IMG/VR virus record: IMGVR_UViG_3300021963_000637
Coordinates: 1 to 24,329 of that record
From: a virus
DNA: 24,329 nucleotides
Strand: one strand, 5' to 3'
Below, piece by piece: positions 1-5,540 of this stretch (within the stretch, counting starts at the first letter, position 1; each line of letters starts with the position of its first letter). The notes beneath the pieces were generated by a model that had not been told where the DNA came from, ran no database searches, and saw only the letters and a list, made by a program, of their open reading frames with translations. The position numbers and the translations under genes were made by a program.

Positions 1-119
1 AAGTTCTTCCTGGAACTTATGAAGTCGTTGTGTCTTCTAAACTTTTGTCTCGTTTCACCAGCACCAACCACGATCTTTGCTATTATGTGGCTCTGGAACC
101 CGATTCTACTTTTGGATGA
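1..119 (+). CDS. 45: Sliding clamp gp45, C-terminal end only
   Basis: This is the last 38 codons of the DNA polymerase processivity clamp, reading in frame from base 3 to a TGA at 117-119; the 5' part lies outside the window. The peptide starts VLPGTYEVVV and ends YYVALEPDSTFG. It matches the end of T4 gp45 as I remember it (PGNYKV...YVIAMEADSKHDF), with the PG-x-Y-x-V strand and the YV-A-E-x-DS ending conserved. The clamp is a ring that holds gp43 on DNA and, in T4, also activates late transcription. The downstream gene starts inside the stop codon (ATGA), and clamp loader gp44 follows, as expected for this module. The identification rests on a short fragment plus context. Confidence 0.8.
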   Translation, partial: VLPGTYEVVVSSKLLSRFTSTNHDLCYYVALEPDSTFG

Positions 120-628
120 ACATCTTCGTAACATCACCATTCCCTGCTGAGAGTGCTATCTGCCTCCCAGATAAACATATTGTCAAGATGCCCCTAGAGT
201 GCTGTCAGATGCTCTCTATTGTGGCATCGAACAAGTGGGGACATAACTACGGCACTCTTCCCAAGACTGATGGTACTCCCTACAGAACTGAGAAGGGTGC
301 TTTTCGCAATCACCCATGTACCAAATGGGCAATGGATAGTATCCACAATGCCTATTGGTTAATCAAGTGGGGACTAAACTTGTGTGATGAGTATACTTTA
401 CGCTATAATAAAGTTCACTCTTGCTACAAGACTCTTGTAGATGCTTATTATCTCTTCCCAAAAGGAAAGATAACTAGTGTAAGCCCATTTGCTCGCGCTA
501 TGCCTGAAGAGTGGAAGTTTGATGATAGCATTGATACATTCACTGCTTATAAACTTTATATTGCTTCTAAACCGTGGGTGAAGGATAACTATCTCCGTAT
601 TCCCGAACGTAAACCTGATTGGATTTAA
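116..628 (+). CDS. DKHIVKM-family conserved phage protein
   Basis: A 170-aa protein. The ATG at 116 overlaps the gp45 stop (ATGA); the open frame extends upstream to 77, but that part lies inside gp45 and lacks the family start. Visible motifs are MNIF at the N-terminus, DKHIVKM (residues 19-25), NHPCTKWA (65-72), CDEYTLRYNKVH (90-101) and a C-terminal KPWVKDNYLR segment. H21, H66 and H101 lie in these motifs. I recall similar proteins in many T4-like phages, where they are uncharacterised or loosely labelled pyrimidine-dimer glycosylase-like; I cannot confirm any catalytic role from sequence. It is translationally coupled to the clamp and followed after one base by a small membrane protein. 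The gene is secure, the function unknown. Confidence 0.8.
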   Translation: MNIFVTSPFPAESAICLPDKHIVKMPLECCQMLSIVASNKWGHNYGTLPKTDGTPYRTEKGAFRNHPCTKWAMDSIHNAYWLIKWGLNLCDEYTLRYNKVHSCYKTLVDAYYLFPKGKITSVSPFARAMPEEWKFDDSIDTFTAYKLYIASKPWVKDNYLRIPERKPDWI

Positions 629-629
629 A

Positions 630-887
630 ATGTCTTCTACTGATAAATTTATTCACCCACAATACCCAAGATTAAGTTGGCTTAGAATTATTGGAAATGC
701 CTTCTTTATTTTTGGATATGCTGTTATCTTATTCGATAGTGTTCAGTTGGGAATTTATTTTCGGTTGTTTGGTAACGTATTATCGTTCCCTTATTTTTTT
801 CGGGTTAGAATGTGGGATATGATGACTATTCGTAGTTTCTTTGCTATCATTGAATTGGCTAAACTGATTGAAATTTTCTTTTTCTAA
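630..887 (+). CDS. Small membrane protein between gp45 and gp44
   Basis: An 85-aa protein starting one base after the preceding stop. Residues about 17-58 are strongly hydrophobic and aromatic (IIGNAFFIFGYAVILF, then YFRLFGNVLSFPYFF), suggesting one or two membrane segments. A second apolar stretch at the C-terminus ends in IFFF. I recognise no enzymatic motif. gp44 starts 3 bases after its stop, so it is part of the clamp/clamp-loader transcription unit. A role in anchoring the replisome to membrane would be speculation. Confidence 0.7.
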   Translation: MSSTDKFIHPQYPRLSWLRIIGNAFFIFGYAVILFDSVQLGIYFRLFGNVLSFPYFFRVRMWDMMTIRSFFAIIELAKLIEIFFF

Positions 888-890
888 ATT

Positions 891-1838
891 ATGAGTCGTG
901 ATGAATTCCTTTGGGTTGAAAAGTATCGTCCCAAAACAATTGAAGAATGTATTCTTTCTGAGAATATTAAAAAAACCTTTACTGATTTTCTAAATAAAGG
1001 TGAAGTGCCCAATCTACTTCTTGCTGGTCCTGCTGGATGTGGTAAGACTACGGTAGCTAAGGCACTCTGTAGTGAATTAGGAGTAGATGTATATGTCATC
1101 AATGGATCCGACGAAGGTAGATTCCTCGATACTGTTAGAAACACTGCAAAAAACTTCGCTTCGACCGTATCGCTTTCGTCAACTGCTAAACACAAAGTCA
1201 TCATCATTGATGAGGCAGATAATACAACCAACGATGTACAACTCCTCCTACGGGCGTCTATTGAGGAATTTAGTGGTAATTGCCGATTCATCTTCACTTG
1301 CAACTACAAAAACAAAATCATTGAACCCCTCCACTCCCGATGTGCAGTTGTTGAGTTTGGAATCAAAGGAAAAGAAAAGCAACAACTTGCTGCAAACTTT
1401 TTTAAGCGTCTTCAAGATATTCTTCGACAAGAAGGAGTAGAATACGATCAGAAAGTTCTGATTGAACTGATCAATAAACACTTTCCAGACTGGAGACGTG
1501 TACTTAATGAGTGTCAACGATATTCTTCTAACGGTAAAATTGATTCGGCCATTCTCGCATCATTCTCTGATGTTTCTGTAAATGAACTTGTTAAGAACCT
1601 TAAGGAAAAGAACTTTGCGGAAGTTCGGAAATGGGTTGTCAATAATCTTGATAATGATTCTTCTGTTCTGCTTCGGCGCATTTATGATGCGCTTTATGAG
1701 TCTCTTGTTCCTAGTAGCATTCCTGCTGCTGTTTTGATCGTGGCTAAATATCAATATCAGATCGCATTTGTTGCTGATCAAGAAATTAATCTCCTTGCAG
1801 CACTAACTGAAATTATGGTGGAGTGTGAATTTAAATGA
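891..1838 (+). CDS. 44: Clamp loader large subunit gp44 (AAA+ ATPase)
   Basis: A 315-aa AAA+ ATPase that, with gp62, opens the gp45 ring and loads it onto primer-template DNA. The N-terminus carries the typical WVEKYRPKTI segment (residues 8-16). The Walker A motif is GPAGCGKT (46-53), Walker B is IIIDEAD (104-110), and the SRC motif that supplies the trans-acting arginine in clamp loaders is at 149-151. The length is close to T4 gp44 (319 aa). The ATG at 891 follows the upstream stop by 3 bases. The stop overlaps the next start (ATGA at 1835). Unlike T4, gp62 does not follow directly: three other genes come between. Confidence 0.95.
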   Translation: MSRDEFLWVEKYRPKTIEECILSENIKKTFTDFLNKGEVPNLLLAGPAGCGKTTVAKALCSELGVDVYVINGSDEGRFLDTVRNTAKNFASTVSLSSTAKHKVIIIDEADNTTNDVQLLLRASIEEFSGNCRFIFTCNYKNKIIEPLHSRCAVVEFGIKGKEKQQLAANFFKRLQDILRQEGVEYDQKVLIELINKHFPDWRRVLNECQRYSSNGKIDSAILASFSDVSVNELVKNLKEKNFAEVRKWVVNNLDNDSSVLLRRIYDALYESLVPSSIPAAVLIVAKYQYQIAFVADQEINLLAALTEIMVECEFK

Positions 1839-2386
1839 TAATCACTTTTCATGAGATTTGGTGGTTTATAGAAACAACTTATGTTGATAAAAAGATTCTT
1901 GAATTAATTCATCCAAATACTGGAGAAAGGATAGATTCGGAAAATTATATCATTTCAACTCATTGGGAGAAAAGATATGACATGGATATATTGAGAAAAC
2001 TGTGGGAAGAAAATTATACGTTTATTGTTCATGGCAGTTGCGTAACTCCTGCTGTTCGAAATTTAATTGAAGAAATTGAAAAGGATAATAATGTTCAAGC
2101 TCAATCTCACATTTATATGGGAAAGAGTGGTAGTAAATCTTTTTCAATTCATGCGGATGAACCAAATAATCTGATAGTTCAGTGTATTGGCAAATCAAAA
2201 GTTACCATTTATAATGAGTATTCCGATTGTGCTGGAGTATTTCCTAATGCAAATGTAACTATTAAAGAGCAACATATCCTTGAACCAGGAAATACAATTT
2301 TCATTCCTTCTTTTCAATTTCATCTTTTTGAACCATTAACTGACCGATTAAGTATAAGTATTCCAATGATTGAAAATGATTATTAG
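1835..2386 (+). CDS. Cupin/JmjC-like putative 2-oxoglutarate Fe(II) oxygenase
   Basis: A 183-aa protein, translationally coupled to gp44 (ATGA). Its second half looks like a double-stranded beta-helix oxygenase. An H-x-D pair (H106, D108 in FSIHADEPNN) is followed by a strand (LIVQCIGKSKVTIYN) and a distal segment LEPGNTIFIPSFQFH with H163, giving a complete 2-His-1-carboxylate set in the cupin-type context. An R171 on the last strand could bind the co-substrate. Such enzymes hydroxylate proteins, nucleic acids or small molecules; the substrate here is unknown. The coding DNA is more AT-rich to the eye than gp44. It lies between the two clamp-loader subunit genes, where T4 has nothing. A non-catalytic cupin remains possible. 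Confidence 0.65.
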   Translation: MIITFHEIWWFIETTYVDKKILELIHPNTGERIDSENYIISTHWEKRYDMDILRKLWEENYTFIVHGSCVTPAVRNLIEEIEKDNNVQAQSHIYMGKSGSKSFSIHADEPNNLIVQCIGKSKVTIYNEYSDCAGVFPNANVTIKEQHILEPGNTIFIPSFQFHLFEPLTDRLSISIPMIENDY

Positions 2387-3491
2387 TGAAAGTGATGCAG
2401 TTTGGGCTGCGAATGAATTTATTGAATATTTTTCTCATATGTCTAACATTGAGGACTATTTGAGGTTTGTAAAAAAAGAAGTAATTGCATCTACAAGTTC
2501 TCTTGTATCGTTGCATGATGAATTCTTCAATGAAGATATTCATCCCGAAGATATGGACTTTGATATTAAGTTTGTGGGAACTAGATTTCAGAATGCTGTT
2601 CCTCAAGAACATTATGTCAATCTTTTGAGAGCAGTTTCTTCTCATAATAATGAATCAAATATTCCTGGAAGGGAATTGCGCTGGATGGTATTTGAAAAGA
2701 ATACTAAAAAGGTTCTTGGATTTATTCGTTTTGGTTCACCTACAATTAACTCCAAACCAAGAAACGAATGGTTGGGACAGTCTCCAGATCTGTCTATTTT
2801 CAACCGACATGCAGCCATGGGATTTGTAATTGTTCCATCACAACCATTTGGATATAACTATCTTGGCGGGAAATTGCTGGCACTTCTTTGCTGTTCACAC
2901 TTTGCAAGAGAATCCCTCAACGAAGTATTTGAAAAGGATATTGCTTTGTTTGAGACAACATCATTGTATGGATCAACGACAGATGCATCTCAGTACGATG
3001 GTTTGAAACCTTTTATGAGATACAAAGGTCTTACTGAAAGTAAGTTTCTTCCACTGCTTCATGATGAGATATTTCACAAGTTGCATGATCGATTTACTCT
3101 TCTGAATAACAACACTCCTTTGACTGATAATAAAGCTTCATCTAAAAAGATGAAACGTCAGACAAAGATGATTTCTATTATCAAGAACTCTCTTCAGGAT
3201 AAACAAAAACTTGAGGAGTTTAATTCTGTGATTGATGCAGCATTTGCTTTAACTCAAAAGAAAAGATTTTACATTTCCGACTATGGTTATGCAAATGTTC
3301 GTGAAGTAATTCTTGGTGAACAGAAAGAACTTCTTCGTGGTCCTAATTGGGATAAGTTTTATCTTGAAAATATTATTTCCTGGTGGAAGAAAAAAGCAGC
3401 AAAGAGATATGAAAAATTAAAAGAGGAAAATAGATTCAGAACTAAGGTTGAACTCTGGACTGATGATGACGAAATTCAAATTATCCGATGA
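2376..3491 (+). CDS. DUF4338/DruA-like domain protein
   Basis: A 371-aa protein. I chose the ATG at 2376, 11 bases inside the preceding gene; a TTG at 2370 in frame is less likely. The central part (residues about 98-230) has the succession I associate with DUF4338, the domain of the Druantia protein DruA: RELRWMVF, then VLGFIRFGSP, then NEWLGQSP, then an FNRHAAMGFVIVPSQPFG block, GGKLLALL, a beta-strand ending LFETTSLYG, and SQYDG followed by RYKGLTES. The C-terminal third is basic and helical. The family resemblance is from memory and not searched. It sits between gp44 and gp62, and its stop overlaps a 47-aa gene (ATGA). No function is known to me for the phage form; DNA binding or modification is possible. 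Confidence 0.6.
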   Translation: MIISESDAVWAANEFIEYFSHMSNIEDYLRFVKKEVIASTSSLVSLHDEFFNEDIHPEDMDFDIKFVGTRFQNAVPQEHYVNLLRAVSSHNNESNIPGRELRWMVFEKNTKKVLGFIRFGSPTINSKPRNEWLGQSPDLSIFNRHAAMGFVIVPSQPFGYNYLGGKLLALLCCSHFARESLNEVFEKDIALFETTSLYGSTTDASQYDGLKPFMRYKGLTESKFLPLLHDEIFHKLHDRFTLLNNNTPLTDNKASSKKMKRQTKMISIIKNSLQDKQKLEEFNSVIDAAFALTQKKRFYISDYGYANVREVILGEQKELLRGPNWDKFYLENIISWWKKKAAKRYEKLKEENRFRTKVELWTDDDEIQIIR

Positions 3492-3631
3492 AAGTTGAAG
3501 TAACTCTCTACAAAGCAGGAACTGTTTTTAAAGAAGAAGTCATTGCAAGAGATTATCAAGATGCAAAAGAAGTTGCACTTGCACGTAATCCTGGAGCAAA
3601 AGTTGTTAGTGTCACTGCGGTATTTAAATAA
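3488..3631 (+). CDS. Small conserved-type protein, 47 aa
   Basis: A 47-codon gene whose ATG overlaps the preceding stop (ATGA at 3488) and whose TAA overlaps the gp62 start (TAATG at 3629). The product begins MKVEVTLYKAGTVFKEE and ends GAKVVSVTAVFK. It alternates strand-helix-strand: a beta strand at 2-8, a second at 13-19, a helix DYQDAKEVALA, and a final strand VVSVTAVF. This looks like a tiny folded beta-beta-alpha-beta domain. The exact couplings on both sides argue strongly that it is translated. No function is recognised. Confidence 0.8.
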   Translation: MKVEVTLYKAGTVFKEEVIARDYQDAKEVALARNPGAKVVSVTAVFK

Positions 3632-4014
3632 TGGAACTCAAAGACTGGCTTAATTCAATCAATCATACAAAGGAAGATTTATCCGAGGATATAAAGTCCT
3701 ATCCACCCTATATTATTAATCGCTGTCTTTCTGGGCACATTGACTGTGTGTTGTTTGCAAACGAGATGAATATGAATCATCATCTTGGTAAAGATATGCA
3801 ATATTCGTTTTATCTAAATAGTCTAAGGAAAAAAAAGAGATTCTCTCCTTGGCTCCGAAAAGATAATATCAAAGATTTAGAATGTATTAAATCATACTAT
3901 GGTTATAGTAATGAGAAAGCATTTCAGGCTTTGAAGATTTTATCCAAAGAACAAATCGACTTCATAAAACAAAAACTTGAAACTGGTGGAAACAATGGCA
4001 AACCAAACAATTGA
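3631..4014 (+). CDS. 62: Clamp loader small subunit gp62
   Basis: A 127-aa protein in the T4 gp62 position, directly before regA. It shows the pattern of the gp62 C-terminal part: a YPPYIINRCLSG helix, NEMNMNHHL, a YSFYLNSLR segment, then KKKRFSPWLRK, which corresponds to T4's GKRYGKWAKL, followed by a helical tail with YYGYSNEKA. T4 gp62 is about 187 aa, so this form lacks roughly the first third. It has no ATPase motifs, as expected; it links the gp44 tetramer to the clamp. The start overlaps the previous stop, and the 3' end overlaps regA by 20 bases. The identity is inferred from weak similarity plus strong context. Confidence 0.8.
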   Translation: MELKDWLNSINHTKEDLSEDIKSYPPYIINRCLSGHIDCVLFANEMNMNHHLGKDMQYSFYLNSLRKKKRFSPWLRKDNIKDLECIKSYYGYSNEKAFQALKILSKEQIDFIKQKLETGGNNGKPNN

Positions 4015-4435
4015 ACCTCAAGTAAATTGGGCTCCTAACATGATGGTAGAAGTCCTTTTGAATGAGCCTGACGATTTTTTAAAAGTTCGTGAGACTTTGA
4101 CTCGTATCGGAGTTGCATCGAGAAAAGAAAAGAAACTATATCAGAGTTGTCACATCCTTCATAAGCAAGGTAAGTATTATATTGTTCATTTTAAAGAACT
4201 ATTTGCACTTGATGGTAAGTACGCAAACCTGACAGTCAACGATGTTCAGCGTCGTAATCGAATCGTTCGTTTACTTGCTGACTGGGGATTAGTCACGATT
4301 GTTAATGAAGACCTGGTTCAGGACATTGCACCTTTGAATCAGATTAAAGTAATCGCTCACCGAGACAAGAATGATTGGGTTCTTGAGCAAAAATATAATA
4401 TTGGCAAAAAAACAAAACCTGTTGATGCAGAATAA
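3995..4435 (+). CDS. regA: RegA translational repressor of early genes
   Basis: A 146-aa RNA-binding protein that blocks ribosome binding on early phage mRNAs. The similarity to T4 RegA (122 aa) is plain along most of the length: EPDDFLKVRETLTRIG, then LYQSCHILHKQGKYYIVHFK, then LLADWGLV, and a C-terminal WVLEQKYNIGKK. A 15-residue N-terminal extension precedes the MMVEVLL segment where T4 RegA starts. I chose the ATG at 3995 because GGTGG lies about 8 bases upstream; a TTG at 3977 in frame is less likely. The gene overlaps the end of gp62. A hairpin and a terminator follow, so it closes the clamp-loader unit. Confidence 0.93.
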   Translation: MANQTIEPQVNWAPNMMVEVLLNEPDDFLKVRETLTRIGVASRKEKKLYQSCHILHKQGKYYIVHFKELFALDGKYANLTVNDVQRRNRIVRLLADWGLVTIVNEDLVQDIAPLNQIKVIAHRDKNDWVLEQKYNIGKKTKPVDAE

Positions 4436-4448
4436 ATAAAACTGAGGC

Positions 4449-4471
4449 CTTTCGTGCGGTCTCTACGAAAG
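4449..4471 (+). other. RNA hairpin upstream of the regA terminator
   Basis: A perfect 7-bp inverted repeat, CTTTCGT (4449-4455) and ACGAAAG (4465-4471), with a 9-base loop. It lies between the regA stop and the terminator hairpin, so the regA mRNA would end in two stem-loops. It lacks its own T tract. Possible roles are 3'-end stability or RNA processing; this is inference. Confidence 0.55.
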
Positions 4472-4483
4472 TCGGAACACCCT

Positions 4484-4519
4484 AAAAAGAGGATCGGTTT
4501 TTACCCTTCCTCTTTTTTT
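4484..4519 (+). terminator. Rho-independent terminator after regA
   Basis: Inverted repeat AAAAAGAGGA (4484-4493) and TCCTCTTTTT (4508-4517) with a 14-base loop, running into a 7-T tract (4513-4519). It separates the clamp/clamp-loader/regA unit from hsp20. Confidence 0.8.
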
Positions 4520-4528
4520 CGTATCTTT

Positions 4529-4534
4529 TATAAT
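4529..4534 (+). promoter_or_regulatory. TATAAT -10 box before hsp20
   Basis: A consensus TATAAT just downstream of the regA terminator and about 60 bases before the hsp20 start. I find no good -35 at 16-18 bp, so it would be a weaker or activator-dependent promoter. The placement between a terminator and a gene with a strong RBS supports it. Confidence 0.4.
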
Positions 4535-4594
4535 TAGTAATGGATGCCGTAAGGATCCACAAAACACAAACTCGCTTTTAAAGGAGCTACCATA

Positions 4595-5029
4595 ATGACT
4601 AATCTCATGCGATATACCGCTGCGGATCTTCCTGCTTTGATGGATAGAATCACCCGCAATAGTATCGGAATGGACGAATATCTTGATCGATTATTCAATC
4701 TTCATGAAACTACATCAAATTATCCTCCATATAATCTTGTTCAACTAAGTAATACTGAGTCTCGTTTAGAACTCGCACTTGCAGGATTTAAAAAGGAAGA
4801 AATCCGTGTGTTCACCGAGTATGGAAAACTTTTTATCGAAGGACAAAAGGAGGATAAAGAATCTGATTCCAACTACATCCATAGAGGAGTGGCTCAACGA
4901 TCTTTCCAGAGAGCATGGACTATTGCAGATGATACAGAAGTCAAAGAAGTTATCTTTGAAGATGGACTTCTTCGAGTTGAATTGAGAAAGATTGTTCCAG
5001 ATCATCATGCCAGAAAAGATTATCTATAA
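4595..5029 (+). CDS. hsp20: Small heat shock protein, Hsp20/alpha-crystallin family
   Basis: A 144-aa chaperone of a type carried by nearly all T4-like cyanophages. After a short variable N-terminus come YPPYNL (43-48), the alpha-crystallin strand LELALAGFKKEEI (58-70), KLFIEGQKE (78-86), and YIHRGVAQRSFQRAWTIADD (94-113), the characteristic RG...R-F...LPD-like turn. FEDGLLRVEL (121-130) is the family's NGVL-type strand, with G-L-L conserved. It would hold unfolding proteins in the infected cell, perhaps during capsid assembly or photosystem stress. AAGGAG lies about 10 bases upstream of the ATG at 4595, a strong RBS. It has its own intergenic region with a terminator before it. The TAA overlaps a TATAAATA box for the next gene. 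Confidence 0.93.
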   Translation: MTNLMRYTAADLPALMDRITRNSIGMDEYLDRLFNLHETTSNYPPYNLVQLSNTESRLELALAGFKKEEIRVFTEYGKLFIEGQKEDKESDSNYIHRGVAQRSFQRAWTIADDTEVKEVIFEDGLLRVELRKIVPDHHARKDYL

Positions 5030-5032
5030 ATA
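5025..5032 (+). promoter_or_regulatory. T4-late-type promoter TATAAATA
   Basis: An exact TATAAATA (preceded by C) overlapping the hsp20 stop, 10 bases before the ATG of the 51-aa gene. This is the T4 late promoter -10 consensus recognised by the gp55 sigma factor; its use here is inferred. Confidence 0.6.
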
Positions 5033-5042
5033 AAAATAAAAA

Positions 5043-5198
5043 ATGCTAACCTTCCAGCAGTTCATGGAAAAGGTGGGTGACTTTGGGAATCCTCCACAGA
5101 AGACAAAAGAAAAATGCTATAAAACTATTAAGTATGCTATGGCTCCAGGTGGAAAAGCATGTGCAAAGCGTTCTTCTTCAAGTGCTGCTGGAGACTAA
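5043..5198 (+). CDS. Small protein with capsid-targeting-like N-terminus, 51 aa
   Basis: A 51-codon gene between hsp20 and a strong terminator. The product starts MLTFQQFMEKVGD, which resembles the T4 internal-protein capsid-targeting start MKTYQEFIAE. It continues with a basic, glycine/serine-rich tail containing PPQKTKEKCYKTI, KACAKRSSSS and a final AAGD. The gene lies 10 bases behind an exact late box, which fits a structural or packaged protein. No clear Shine-Dalgarno is visible in the A-rich leader. The start and the terminator position argue that it is real; the function is unknown. Confidence 0.7.
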   Translation: MLTFQQFMEKVGDFGNPPQKTKEKCYKTIKYAMAPGGKACAKRSSSSAAGD

Positions 5199-5221
5199 AT
5201 AATTAAGAATATCGTCGGCGC

Positions 5222-5263
5222 AGAGGGGAAACTGGCACAATCCAGTTGACTCCCCTCTTTTTT
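5222..5263 (+). terminator. Strong nested-hairpin terminator
   Basis: Outer stem AGAGGGGA (5222-5229) with TCCCCTCT (5251-5258), inner stem AACTGG (5230-5235) with CCAGTT (5242-5247), a 6-base loop and a short 3-base bulge, then a T tract. It ends transcription of the 51-aa gene. Its 3' arm overlaps the -35 of the next promoter. Confidence 0.88.
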
Positions 5264-5274
5264 ATTGGTAGAAT
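5246..5274 (+). promoter_or_regulatory. Sigma70-type promoter for the polymerase operon
   Basis: TTGACT (5246-5251), a 17-bp spacer and TAGAAT (5269-5274). The start site would be near 5281, 14 bases before the ATG of the 81-aa gene that leads the gp43-uvsX-gp41-mazG unit. It overlaps the 3' half of the terminator. Confidence 0.7.
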
Positions 5275-5294
5275 GGGTACATTGGAGAAATACT

Positions 5295-5540
5295 ATGATT
5301 AAACTTTTAGTTCTTTTGACGGGTCAAATTCTCGTTTCAAAAATTGAAGAAGTCGGTTCTGAAATGGGAGAACCAGATTGCAAATTGACAAATCCATTTG
5401 TTTTAAATGGAGATAACTTGGAACCATGGTTAGTAGACTATACTAATCAAAATGTGTTTATGATTCACTCTGACAAAATTCTTACAATTACTGATCCCAA
5501 GCCCACCACTGTTGAAAAATACGAACAACTGATTAAATGA
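5295..5540 (+). CDS. Conserved-type 81-aa protein leading the gp43 operon
   Basis: An 81-aa protein. I chose the ATG at 5295, 9 bases after a GGAG; an in-frame TTG at 5265 would sit in the promoter. It begins MIKLLVLLTGQILVSKIEEV, then KLTNPFVLNG, WLVDYTNQNVFMIHSDKILTITDP and a short helical tail. The run of about five short beta strands with a conserved LLTG...L.NP.....P pattern recalls small Sm-like barrels seen in marine phage genomes, but this is an impression only. Its stop overlaps the polymerase start (ATGA at 5537), so the two are co-translated. A partner or regulator of polymerase synthesis is possible. Confidence 0.8.
   Translation: MIKLLVLLTGQILVSKIEEVGSEMGEPDCKLTNPFVLNGDNLEPWLVDYTNQNVFMIHSDKILTITDPKPTTVEKYEQLIK

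Noticed and set aside
77-115. Upstream extension of the DKHIVKM-family gene to 77
   Set aside because: This part overlaps the gp45 coding frame, and the ATG at 116 gives the expected MNIF start coupled to the gp45 stop.
404-409. TATAAT inside the 116-628 gene
   Set aside because: The best -35 (TTGTGT, 18 bp away) is poor and the site lies mid-gene; similar TATAAT strings are common by chance in this AT-rich DNA.
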